Source: Spirochaetaceae bacterium
GTDB lineage: Bacteria > Spirochaetota > Spirochaetia > Treponematales > Breznakiellaceae
Direction: 5' to 3'
Length of the DNA: 11,007 bases
Assembly (NCBI GenBank): GCA_031265015.1
Contig: JAISDG010000094.1
Location: 1 to 11,007, forward strand
Position 1 is the stretch's first letter, and every line of letters begins with the position of its first letter. The notes under the pieces were generated by a model. It worked only from the letters and a program-made list of their open reading frames with translations, did not search any database and was not told the origin of the DNA. Below are positions 1 to 6,802 of this stretch, piece by piece. The position numbers were made by a program, and so were the translations under genes.

Positions 1-49
1 TCCCGGCCGGGGCCGGGGCCCCGCGGGGGGCTTTGGGCGGGGGGGGCAT

Positions 50-976
50 CTAGTTGACCTGCCGCCACGACAGCCTGCGGATCCGGTCGTTTCCGGCATC
101 GGCCACATAGAGGTTCCCCGCGGCGTCCATGGTTATTCCTTGGGGACGGTCAAACCGGGCGGCGGTCCCGGCGCCGTCGAGATACCCGGCGGTTCCGTCC
201 CCGGCGATGGTGGTGACGCCGCCGCCGGCGTCTATTTTGCGGATACGGTCGGTTCCTCTGTCGGTCACATAGAGGTTCCCCGCGGCGTCCACGGTTATCC
301 CGTAGGGATCGTTAAACCTGGCGGCGGTCCCGGCGCCGTCGAGCCAGCCCGGAGTCCCGTCCCCCGCGATGGTGGTCACCGTCCGGGGGCCGTCGTTGGC
401 TATTTTGCGGATCCGGTGGTTAGCGTTATCGGTCACATAGAGGTTCCCCCCGGCGTCCGCGGTTATTCCGCAGGATATTCTGCATCGGGCGGCGGCTCCG
501 GGGCCGTCGTTATAGCCGGAGGCGCCGTCCCCCGCGATGGTGCTTACCGTCCGGGGGCCGTCGTTGGCTATTTTGCGGATCCGGTGGTTAGCGTTATCGG
601 TCACATAGAGGTTCCCCGCGGTGTCCATGGTTATTGCGCCGGGGTTGTCAAACCGGGCGGCGGTCCCGATGCCGTCGAGATACCCGGCGGTTCCGTCCCC
701 GGCGACGGTGGTGACCACCCAATCGTATTGGGGGAGAGGGCCGGGCCCAGCAGCGCCGTCTTTGTCCCTTTCCAGGGTGGGTATCCAGAGGTTTTTGCAG
801 GCGGCGAAGGCGGCGGCGGTCAAGACAGCGGCTGTTAAAACAGTGGCCGTTACAACGGCGGCGCGGAGGGTTAAGCGGCGGGGCGAATCGGGCCGGCGGT
901 TCGTGGTCACGGAAGAACGTAGTTTATTCCCTTTTCGGCTTTTTCGGCCTTGCGGTTTACTTCCTGTACGCACCAT
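50..976 (-). CDS. NHL-repeat lipoprotein, probably exported
   Basis: The 308-residue product has a basic N-terminus (residues 1-38), a hydrophobic Ala/Val/Leu segment (39-59) and a Cys at 60 in the context AAFAAC. This fits a relaxed spirochaetal lipobox, so a surface or periplasmic lipoprotein is inferred. The rest is four consecutive NHL-type units (about residues 88-143, 144-199, 200-253, 254-308). Each carries the core TTIAGDG..GY.DG.GTAARF, then GIT.D..GNLYV.D....RIRKI. NHL units form beta-propeller blades used for binding; four units are fewer than a usual six-blade ring, so the protein may be incomplete or may oligomerise. GGAGG lies 3 nt before the ATG, and a GTG codon immediately after that ATG (973) would be better spaced, so either may start. 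The N-terminus is long for a signal peptide. The ligand is unknown. Confidence is high for the ORF and repeat family, moderate for lipidation. Confidence 0.82.
   Translation of the reverse strand: MVRTGSKPQGRKSRKGNKLRSSVTTNRRPDSPRRLTLRAAVVTATVLTAAVLTAAAFAACKNLWIPTLERDKDGAAGPGPLPQYDWVVTTVAGDGTAGYLDGIGTAARFDNPGAITMDTAGNLYVTDNANHRIRKIANDGPRTVSTIAGDGASGYNDGPGAAARCRISCGITADAGGNLYVTDNANHRIRKIANDGPRTVTTIAGDGTPGWLDGAGTAARFNDPYGITVDAAGNLYVTDRGTDRIRKIDAGGGVTTIAGDGTAGYLDGAGTAARFDRPQGITMDAAGNLYVADAGNDRIRRLSWRQVN
53..715 (-). repeat. Four tandem ~168-bp NHL coding repeats
   Basis: The repeats lie in register at about 548-715, 380-547, 218-379 and 53-217 (first to last in coding order). The first two are 168 bp and the third 162 bp. 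Copies one and two share an exact 72-nt match, 546-617 with 378-449 (offset 168). Such identity at synonymous sites points to recent duplication or gene conversion. Copy two differs at its centre, where ARF.NP is replaced by a Cys-containing stretch RCRISCG. Confidence 0.85.
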
Positions 977-988
977 GTTCCTCCAATC

Positions 989-1249
989 CTAAAACCGGAA
1001 TCCGGCGGAGAGGCCCGCCCCGGCGATATAGGGATACCCCGCCCGAATGGCGGGTTCGACATACCAGCGGGTTCCCAGGGGGAAGCGCCAGCCCGCGGAA
1101 AGGCCCGCGGAGATCCTGCCCGCCCCGGCGCCGAGGGTAAAAGCGCCGTCCAGGGCAAAGAGGGCGGTTCCCGCGTCCGCCTGGACAAAGAAACCGGCGT
1201 TATTTCGGGGCAGGGGATAGACCCGGAGGGGGGGGAATGCAAGGCTCGT
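989..1249 (-). pseudogene. 3' remnant of a beta-barrel outer-membrane protein
   Basis: An open minus-strand frame of 86 codons ends at TAG (989-991). It reads as alternating beta-strand sequence: LAFPPLRVYPLP, then NNAGFFVQADAGTALFALDG, ISAGLSAGWRFPLG, TRWYVEPAIRAGYPY and finally AGLSAGFRF-stop. The terminal Phe preceded by alternating hydrophobics is the typical BAM recognition signal of outer-membrane barrels, and the Tyr-Val-Glu-Pro plus Gly/Ala ending resembles treponemal porin-like proteins. No ATG, GTG or TTG is found in this frame between the upstream in-frame TAA (1250-1252) and the stop, so it lacks a beginning. I read it as the tail of a deleted or frameshifted gene. The NHL gene follows 12 nt downstream on the same strand, so the two may once have formed an operon. 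Other ORFs across this interval are Pro/Arg-rich shadows. Confidence 0.6.
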
Positions 1250-1286
1250 TTACGGATTTTTACGGGGATTCGGGAACACGCGCCAT

Positions 1287-3806
1287 ATGGTTAAATTATT
1301 ACCTCTTATCGGTATACTGGTAGATGCGATGCGGGCCGACAAACGTTTTACCCCGGAAACCCAGCTCCTCCTCCGTACCGAAATAGCCGGCGCCGGGGGG
1401 AACGAGGTGTTTGCCCTGGGCCGCTGTAACGGGGAGGGGCTGGTGGAGGAACTCCGGGTTACCGCCCGGGGAAACGGGGATTCGGTGCCGGCCCTGCACC
1501 TGGAGCCGGAGGACGGTTATTCCACCGATACAAGCTGGGACGTGTTTATCCATAACCACCCTTCGGGATTTTTGGTTCCCAGCGACAACGACATGCTCAT
1601 CGCTTCCCGGGCGGCCCGGGGGGGCATGGGGGCCTATATTGTCGACAACGAGGTAAGCGCGATCTATGTGGTGGCCGAGCCGGTCCGGCGGCGGAAGCGG
1701 AAAAACCTGGACGCCGGCGAACTCTGCGCCGCCCTGGAAGAAGGGGGAACCGTCGCCCGGCGGCTGGCGGGGTATGAGCGCCGGGACGCCCAGCTGGATC
1801 TGGTCCGGTTCCTGACCCGGGCTTTTAACGAAGACGCGGTCGCCGCCGCGGAGGCGGGAACGGGGGTGGGCAAATCCTTTGCCTACCTGCTTCCGGCGGT
1901 GGAATTCGCCCTGGCCAATGACGAGCGGATCGTTATTTCCACCGCCACCATCACCCTGCAGCAGCAACTCTACGAAAAGGATATCCCCCTGGTCCTTTCC
2001 GCCCTGGGGAAAAAGATAAAATATACCCTGATAAAGGGGAGGGGGAATTATCTCTGCCTCCGCCGCCTGACGGAGGCGCTCTTGGAACCGCCCCTGGACG
2101 ACGGGGAATACGAAGAGCTCCGGGCGGTGACGGCCTGGTCGGAACAGACAAAAACCGGCAGCCGCTCGGACCTGTCCTTTCTGCCCGCCCCGGGCCTCTG
2201 GGCCAGGGTATGCTGCGAGGCCGATACCTGCCTGGGGATGCGCTGCGCCGAACGGGAACGGTGTTTTTTCCTGGCCCTCCGCCGGGAGGCCGCGGATTCA
2301 CGGCTTCTGGTGGTGAACCACCACCTCCTCTTTGCGGATCTGGCGGCCCGCCACGGGGGGGCGGGGTATGAAGCGCCGGTGGTGCTCCCCCCCTATACCA
2401 GGCTGATCATCGACGAGGCCCATACCGTGGAGGACGCAGCCACCTCCTTTTTTTCCAAAGAATGGAGCCGGACCGGGATAAACCATACCCTGGGCCGGCT
2501 CTACCGGAAACGCCGGGCCCGGGAATCGGGGCTGCTGGTCCGGCTTGTTTCGCCCCTCCCCCCCAGGATTCCCGCGGCCATCGCCGCGGTCCGGGGAGCG
2601 GCGGAAAGGGCCGATGCCGCCGCCCTGGCCCTCTGCGGGGAGGAGGGGCTTTTCCGGCTGACCCCCGAAAGGAGGGGGGCCGCGGCCGTCCTCTTTCCGC
2701 CCCTGGAAGAACTGCGCCGGACCCTTTCGGCCCTGGCCCCGGAACTTATCCTCCTTACCGAAGCGGCGGATCAGGAGGATCCGGTGGTATGGGAAACCAG
2801 GGCCGTTATCCGGCGGCTGGACTCCGCGGGAGCGATCTGCGGGGCCTTTCTGGATTACGGGATCCGGGGGGAGGAAACCGGCGATGTCTACTGGATAGAA
2901 CGGCAGGACAGTACCGCCCGGGATCCCTGGGCTGTTTTAAGCGTTACCCCGGTAGACATAGCCCCTTCCCTGAGGGACGCTCTTTTTGACGTTCACAAAA
3001 CGGTGATCTGCGTTTCCGCCACCCTCGGCGCCGGTTCCTCCGGTCCGGCGGAGCGGGCCCGACAGGCCGGGGACCGGTCCGGCGCGTTCCGCTTTTGGGC
3101 GGAACGGACCGGCGCGGCCCTGGCGGGCCGGAAGCCGCTGTGCGCCGCCTTTCCCTCTCCCTTTCCCTACGGCAGCCGGACCCTGCTCATCGCCCCCGCG
3201 GACGCCCCCCTGCCGGATACCGCCGGGTATCAGGCCTTTTTAAGCCGGGCCGTGGCGGAACTGGTCCGGACGGCGGGGGGATCGGCGCTGGTACTCTTTA
3301 CCTCTTACCGGTCCCTGCGGGCCACCTTTGACGAAACGGCCCCCCTCCTGGAACGGGAGGGAATCCGCTGCCTTAAACAGGGGGATGACGACCGGAACCG
3401 GCTTTTGCAGGTATTCCTTGCCGATACAGCCAGCGTCCTCTTCGGGACCGATTCCTTTTGGGAGGGGGTGGACGCGCCGGGGGAAACCCTCCGGCTGGTG
3501 ATCCTGTGCCGGCTTCCCTTCAGGGCTTTGCGGGATCCCGTCTTTGAAGCCCGCCGGGAACTGCTGGAAAAACGGGGCCGGAACGCCTTTGGGGAACTTT
3601 CACTGCCCGACGCGGTGATGAAATTTAAACAGGGCTTCGGAAGGCTTATGCGCAGTTCCCGGGACTACGGGGCGGTGGCGGTGCTGGACGGAAGGCTGCT
3701 CCATAAACAGTACGGCGCCGTTTTTTTGGGTTCCCTGCCGGAAACAAAAACGAGTTTCAGGAATTTGAACGGGAATGTGGAAGATCTGGAACGGTTTTTA
3801 TATTAA
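1287..3806 (+). CDS. JAMM-DinG fusion: RadC-like N-terminus on an Fe-S superfamily 2 helicase
   Basis: The 839-residue product has two parts. Residues about 20-130 resemble the RadC/JAMM fold: a candidate metal Glu (E40) and the motif H89-N-H91-P-S-G, then P98-S99-x-x-D102, matching HxHx7SxxD. Residues about 165-839 are a DinG/XPD-family DNA helicase. They show a Q-motif-like Q169, Walker A A190-G-T-G-V-G-K196-S, DEAH at 376-379, SATL at 577-580, motif V (G720-T-D-S-F-W-E-G) and motif VI (Q782-G-F-G-R-L-M-R789). Four cysteines suit a 4Fe-4S cluster: C257 in NYLC, then C315, C320 and C326, whose 5 and 6 residue steps match E. coli DinG as I remember it. The predicted role is ATP-driven 5'-3' unwinding of DNA or R-loops in repair. 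No clear Shine-Dalgarno precedes the ATG; M15 (1329) is an alternative start. The last 4 nt overlap the convergent regulator gene. Confidence 0.92.
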   Translation: MVKLLPLIGILVDAMRADKRFTPETQLLLRTEIAGAGGNEVFALGRCNGEGLVEELRVTARGNGDSVPALHLEPEDGYSTDTSWDVFIHNHPSGFLVPSDNDMLIASRAARGGMGAYIVDNEVSAIYVVAEPVRRRKRKNLDAGELCAALEEGGTVARRLAGYERRDAQLDLVRFLTRAFNEDAVAAAEAGTGVGKSFAYLLPAVEFALANDERIVISTATITLQQQLYEKDIPLVLSALGKKIKYTLIKGRGNYLCLRRLTEALLEPPLDDGEYEELRAVTAWSEQTKTGSRSDLSFLPAPGLWARVCCEADTCLGMRCAERERCFFLALRREAADSRLLVVNHHLLFADLAARHGGAGYEAPVVLPPYTRLIIDEAHTVEDAATSFFSKEWSRTGINHTLGRLYRKRRARESGLLVRLVSPLPPRIPAAIAAVRGAAERADAAALALCGEEGLFRLTPERRGAAAVLFPPLEELRRTLSALAPELILLTEAADQEDPVVWETRAVIRRLDSAGAICGAFLDYGIRGEETGDVYWIERQDSTARDPWAVLSVTPVDIAPSLRDALFDVHKTVICVSATLGAGSSGPAERARQAGDRSGAFRFWAERTGAALAGRKPLCAAFPSPFPYGSRTLLIAPADAPLPDTAGYQAFLSRAVAELVRTAGGSALVLFTSYRSLRATFDETAPLLEREGIRCLKQGDDDRNRLLQVFLADTASVLFGTDSFWEGVDAPGETLRLVILCRLPFRALRDPVFEARRELLEKRGRNAFGELSLPDAVMKFKQGFGRLMRSSRDYGAVAVLDGRLLHKQYGAVFLGSLPETKTSFRNLNGNVEDLERFLY

Positions 3807-4234
3807 CCCTCCGAAACGGGGCCGGTTTCATGGTTCATAACCATGGCCAGGGTTGTTTTTTCCAAATAATTTTTGAGTATCCGGGTAATATCCTCCCATA
3901 CCGCGTGGCTCGCGCAGCGGAGGCCGGTTTTTTCACAGACCTTGGCATGCTTGTCGCAGTCGGTTACATCCAGCTCTTCTCCGGCGGCCTGGAGGATCTC
4001 CAGGACCGTAAGCTCTTCCGGAGCCTTGGCAAACTGAAACCCCCCCCCGGGACCCCTGACGGAGCTGACAATCCCCGCCTTGCGGAGCTTAAAAAAAATC
4101 TGTTCCAGGAAAACCGGGGAAATCTGTTCTTCCTGGGCAAGCTGGTTTATGGATACGGGAGAATTATGATCCTGCAGCCGGGCCAGAGCCAGCGACGCCC
4201 GCAGCGCGTAACGGCCCCGGGTTGTAATCCTCAT
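3803..4234 (-). CDS. Rrf2-family transcription regulator, IscR-like, probable Fe-S sensor
   Basis: The 143-residue protein opens with MRITTRGRYALRASLALA, the usual Rrf2 start. A winged helix-turn-helix follows (about residues 27-70: SINQLAQEEQISPVFLEQIF, then LRKAGIVSSVRGPGGGF). The cysteine loop holds C93, C100 and C107 plus H110 in C-A-S-H, corresponding to the three Cys and one His that ligate the 2Fe-2S cluster of IscR. The loop spacing (C-x6-C-x6-C) is one residue longer per step than I recall for E. coli IscR. All four candidate ligands are present, so Fe-S, redox or NO sensing is plausible. No isc/suf operon lies in the window; the nearest possible targets are its own promoter and the zinc-ribbon-led operon, both next to a perfect inverted repeat. 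GAGGAG (4240-4245) sits 5 nt from the ATG. Family confidence is high; the sensed signal is inferred. Confidence 0.9.
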   Translation of the reverse strand: MRITTRGRYALRASLALARLQDHNSPVSINQLAQEEQISPVFLEQIFFKLRKAGIVSSVRGPGGGFQFAKAPEELTVLEILQAAGEELDVTDCDKHAKVCEKTGLRCASHAVWEDITRILKNYLEKTTLAMVMNHETGPVSEG

Positions 4235-4253
4235 TAATACTCCTCTAGCAATC

Positions 4254-4306
4254 AGTATATTCTTTGTTAGTTAATTTTACCATATACGTGACAAAAAGAA
4301 TATACT
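4254..4306. promoter_or_regulatory. 12-bp perfect inverted repeat, candidate operator pair
   Basis: AGTATATTCTTT (4254-4265) is exactly inverted as AAAGAATATACT (4295-4306), with 29 nt between. The left arm contains TATACT on the minus strand (4259-4254), which can serve as the -10 of the Rrf2-type gene; a short leader carrying GAGGAG follows. The right arm ends 2 nt before the -35 of the plus-strand promoter. The arms are therefore placed to control both divergent promoters, most simply by the neighbouring Rrf2 protein. The binding assignment is inference. Confidence 0.55.
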
Positions 4307-4307
4307 A

Positions 4308-4337
4308 TTGACATCCGGGGGGCAGTATGGGTATAAC
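4308..4337 (+). promoter_or_regulatory. Strong sigma70-type promoter of the zinc-ribbon/rpsT/HU gene train
   Basis: A consensus -35 TTGACA (4308-4313) is followed after 18 nt by TATAAC (4332-4337). Transcription would start near 4344, giving a leader of about 30 nt to the ATG at 4375. This is the best promoter match I see in the window. Confidence 0.75.
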
Positions 4338-4374
4338 TAAATAAGTATAATTCCAGCAAGATAAGGAGCACGCT

Positions 4375-4545
4375 ATGGCTCAGGCCAGTAAAAACTCTCG
4401 TACCTCCAGCGCAACCCAGAAATTTTTCTGTTCCTGCGGCGGGGAAGTCAAAATGAAGACGATTTTTGAAAACGGCAAGGTAAAAAATCAGGCCGAATGT
4501 GAAAAATGTAAACGGGTCGAAAGGCGGCCTTCGGACTTTAAATAG
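4375..4545 (+). CDS. Small zinc-ribbon protein (56 aa), function unknown
   Basis: The sequence begins MAQASKNSRTSSATQKFFCS and ends KRVERRPSDFK. C19-S-C21-G-G and C42-E-K-C45 form two paired-cysteine knuckles about 20 residues apart, a rubredoxin-like or ribbon zinc site. The ends are basic and Ser-rich, and probably disordered. AAGGAG (4363-4368) lies 6 nt before the ATG, and a near-consensus promoter is just upstream, so expression is very likely. It is the first gene before rpsT and HU, which suggests a nucleic-acid or ribosome-associated role, but I do not recognise a named family. The pattern recalls the CxC/CxxC zinc knuckles of small ribosomal proteins such as L31 without being one of them. 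Confidence 0.8.
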   Translation: MAQASKNSRTSSATQKFFCSCGGEVKMKTIFENGKVKNQAECEKCKRVERRPSDFK

Positions 4546-4580
4546 CCGCTTAAGGCGGTAAGCCCCCCGCGCGGGGTTTT
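4546..4580 (+). terminator. Two GC hairpins with short T run: attenuator or rpsT leader element
   Basis: Directly after the zinc-ribbon stop are CCGC-TTAAG-GCGG (4546-4558) and CCCC-GCGC-GGGG (4565-4576), followed by TTTT (4577-4580). The second hairpin could be a weak intrinsic terminator or attenuator. The C-run (4563-4568) could instead pair imperfectly with the rpsT Shine-Dalgarno GGGAGG (4581-4586), so a translational switch is also possible. The T run is short and full termination seems unlikely. Confidence 0.45.
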
Positions 4581-4591
4581 GGGAGGTTTTT

Positions 4592-4867
4592 TTGATACAC
4601 AAAGGCAAATCCGCGGAAAAACGGCACCGGCAAAGCGAAGAGCGCCGTAAGCGGAACAAGGCGGTTAAAAGCTCGGTCAGGACCAGCGCAAAGAAATTTG
4701 TTCTTCTGGCCCGTAAAAAAGAAACCGGCGAGGCGGAAGCGGCTTTAAAGGATATGATCCGCAAAATCGATTCCGCTTCGCGGAAAGGAATTGTCAAGAA
4801 AAACACGGCGGCCCGCAAGAAATCCAGGATGCAGCGTTTGTTCAATACCCTGAAGTCGGCTCAATAA
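4592..4867 (+). CDS. rpsT: 30S ribosomal protein S20
   Basis: The 91-residue, very basic protein has the S20 pattern: KSAEKRHRQSEERRKRNKA at 6-24, VRTSAKKFVLLA, and a C-terminal IVKKNTAARKKSRMQRLFN. S20 is a primary 16S rRNA-binding protein folded as a three-helix bundle. The length is normal. The start is TTG at 4592: no ATG or GTG lies in frame before the conserved N-terminus, and GGGAGG (4581-4586) is spaced 5 nt before it. E. coli rpsT also starts with UUG, which there is tied to autogenous control by S20, so the weak start may be functional. HU begins 14 nt after the stop, suggesting cotranscription. Confidence 0.95.
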   Translation: MIHKGKSAEKRHRQSEERRKRNKAVKSSVRTSAKKFVLLARKKETGEAEAALKDMIRKIDSASRKGIVKKNTAARKKSRMQRLFNTLKSAQ

Positions 4868-4881
4868 ACGCCGGGGGCGGC

Positions 4882-5202
4882 ATGGCCGGAAAGAAATTCA
4901 CGAAAGCTGAAATTATCGATTCGGTATACGGGAAAACAAATTTAAACCGTAAAGATATTAAAATCCTGGTGGATCTGGTTTTTGAGGGAATAAAAGACGC
5001 CCTTTCAACGGGAACGGTTACGGAACTGAGGGGGTTTGGTACCTTTGAAATCCGGATCCGCAAGGGCCGGCAGAAGGCCCGGAATCCCAAAACCGGGGAA
5101 GCCGTATCGGTTACCTCCCACGGCGCGGTGATCTTTCGGCCCGGAAGGGAACTTAAACAGGCCGTATGGCCGCTTTCTTCCCCGGAGCCGGGGGTTGACT
5201 AA
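4882..5202 (+). CDS. HU/IHF-family DNA-binding protein
   Basis: The 106-residue protein shows the HU fold: helices in residues 6-44 (FTKAEIIDSVY, DIKILVDLVFEGIKDALS), then the core GFGTFEIRIRKGRQKARNPKTGE (about 51-73) with the intercalating-arm Pro at P69, and V-I-F-R-P-G-R-E-L-K at 83-92. HU-type dimers bend and compact DNA and act in the nucleoid. The C-terminus is about 10-15 residues longer than a typical 90-residue HU and ends in a Pro/Ser/Glu tail. The ATG is preceded by a G-rich stretch (GGGGGCGG) rather than a perfect Shine-Dalgarno. The next gene starts inside its last codons. HU and IHF cannot be separated from sequence alone; treponemal homologues are usually called hup or HU. Confidence 0.93.
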   Translation: MAGKKFTKAEIIDSVYGKTNLNRKDIKILVDLVFEGIKDALSTGTVTELRGFGTFEIRIRKGRQKARNPKTGEAVSVTSHGAVIFRPGRELKQAVWPLSSPEPGVD

Positions 5203-6802
5203 GATCGCCGGCGGGTTTAAAAAAATTCCGATCCTCCGGTCTTTTCTGATCAACACGGCCGCGATCCTGGGGGCTTCCCTGCTGTTTGCCGGATCCTTTC
5301 CCAATCCCCTGATCCCCGGGGGCATACCGGTCCTGGCCTGGGTCGCGTATCTTCCGGTTTTCCGGACGATCCGCAGAACGGGGATCGGGGCTTCCGTTTT
5401 TTGGGGGAGCCTGTATGGTTTTGTTTCTTATTCCCTTTTTATGCCCTGGATCCGGGCCTTTGATTCCCTGGCGGGGACGGCGGTTTCGCTGGTTCAGCTC
5501 TGCTATATGGCCCTGCTCTTTCTTCTTTTAAAGCTGGCCCTGATCCTCTATCCCCGGAAGGGGTATCTGCTCCAGTGGCTCCTCTGGCTGGGTTATGAGT
5601 ACCTGCGGACCCTGGGCTTTTTGGGGTTTTCCTACGGGATTACCGGCTATACCCAGTGGCGGGTTCTGCCGGTGATTCAGATTGCGTCGGTATTCGGGGT
5701 ATGGGGCGTTTCCGCCCTGGTGGTGTTTCCCTCGGTCTACGGGGCGGCCCTGTGCGCCGGGGGAAAGGAATTTTTTCGCCGGGAGCGGCTTTCCCCGGTA
5801 CTCTGGGCGGCCTTTCTGGCGCTGACCCTAGCTTTCGGCCTGGCCCCCCGGGAGTATGCCGGGGAAAGGACGGCAAAAATCGCCCTGATCCAGCAGAACG
5901 CCGATCCCTGGCGGGGGGGCGCCGCCGAATACCGCCAGGACCTTAAGACCCTGATCCGTTTATCCCGGGCCGCCCTGGACGGGGCGCCGGATACGGATCT
6001 GGTGGTGTGGCCTGAAACGGCCTTTGTACCCCGTATTTACTGGCACATAAACTACCGGGACAACGATACCCTGTATCCCCTGGTGAAGGATCTGATGGAA
6101 TTCCTTAAGACCCAGGGGCCGCCGTATCTTATCGGCAACGACGACGCCAGGCTGGAAGTTGATTCTTCCGGTATGTGGGCCCGGACCGACTATAACGGGG
6201 CCCTGCTTTTTGAGGGGGAAACGATCCGTGGGGTCTACCGGAAAATGCGGCTGGTTCCCTTTACCGAATACTTTCCCTATGCCAAAACCTTTCCCCGGCT
6301 CTACAGGATTTTACGCGACGCCAATACCCATTTCTGGAAACCGGGAACGGAGGCGGCGGTTTTAAGCGCCGGGAAAATCCGGTTTTCCGCGCCCATTTGT
6401 TTTGAGGACAGCTTTGGCCGCCTTTCCAGGGATTTTACCCGGAACGGCGCGGAGCTTATCGTCAATTTGTCCAACGATGCGTGGTCCAAAAGCCTTTCCT
6501 GCCAGATGCAGCATCTTTCCATGGCGGTGTTCCGGGCGGTGGAAAACCGCCGCTCCCTGGTCAGGGCCACCGCGTCGGGCCAGACCTGCGCGGTGGACCC
6601 GGGCGGAAAAATTCTTGCCATGGCCGAACCCTTTACGGAAACCTTCCTTTCCGCGGAGGTACCCCTCCTGAACGCCCGTACCCTCTATACCCTCTGGGGG
6701 GATCTGTGGGGGCTTGTTTTTGCCGGGGCCGCCGCTGTAGTCTTGCTAATCGGAACGATCAGGGCTATACTGGGAGTAATAAAAACAGGAAGGATGATAT
6801 GA
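5195..6802 (+). CDS. lnt: Apolipoprotein N-acyltransferase
   Basis: Lnt transfers the third acyl chain from phospholipid to the N-terminal Cys of diacylated lipoproteins in the inner membrane. The 535-residue protein has hydrophobic helices across residues about 15-215, a nitrilase-type domain (about 226-490) and a final helix (about 503-530), the normal arrangement and near-normal length. The catalytic triad is readable: E274 in VVWPETAF, K350 in YRKMRLVPFTEY and C402 in APICFEDSFG. The start is TTG at 5195, overlapping the end of the HU gene by 8 nt; GGAG (5184-5187) is 7 nt upstream and no ATG occurs before the first membrane helix. The stop overlaps the next gene as ATGA. The NHL lipoprotein in this window would be a candidate substrate. 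Confidence 0.95.
   Translation: MTKIAGGFKKIPILRSFLINTAAILGASLLFAGSFPNPLIPGGIPVLAWVAYLPVFRTIRRTGIGASVFWGSLYGFVSYSLFMPWIRAFDSLAGTAVSLVQLCYMALLFLLLKLALILYPRKGYLLQWLLWLGYEYLRTLGFLGFSYGITGYTQWRVLPVIQIASVFGVWGVSALVVFPSVYGAALCAGGKEFFRRERLSPVLWAAFLALTLAFGLAPREYAGERTAKIALIQQNADPWRGGAAEYRQDLKTLIRLSRAALDGAPDTDLVVWPETAFVPRIYWHINYRDNDTLYPLVKDLMEFLKTQGPPYLIGNDDARLEVDSSGMWARTDYNGALLFEGETIRGVYRKMRLVPFTEYFPYAKTFPRLYRILRDANTHFWKPGTEAAVLSAGKIRFSAPICFEDSFGRLSRDFTRNGAELIVNLSNDAWSKSLSCQMQHLSMAVFRAVENRRSLVRATASGQTCAVDPGGKILAMAEPFTETFLSAEVPLLNARTLYTLWGDLWGLVFAGAAAVVLLIGTIRAILGVIKTGRMI

Noticed and set aside
1..49. GC-rich palindromic stretch and 8-G run downstream of the NHL stop
   Set aside because: GGGGCCCC-type self-complementarity is expected in such GC-rich sequence, and no T run follows on either strand, so I do not call a terminator or a contingency tract.
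140..838. 232-codon plus-strand ORF opposite the NHL gene
   Set aside because: It is the antisense of the repeat array; its internal repeats only mirror the NHL units, its composition is Gly/Val/Pro-rich and it has no ribosome site.
907..1294. ORFs of about 111-114 codons on both strands over 907-1294
   Set aside because: They are Pro/Arg/Gly-rich shadows; the third minus frame gives a recognisable barrel C-terminus instead.
6481..6798. 106-codon upstream extension of the response-regulator frame
   Set aside because: It lies entirely within lnt in another frame; the receiver domain starts properly at ATG 6799, which has its own ribosome site.
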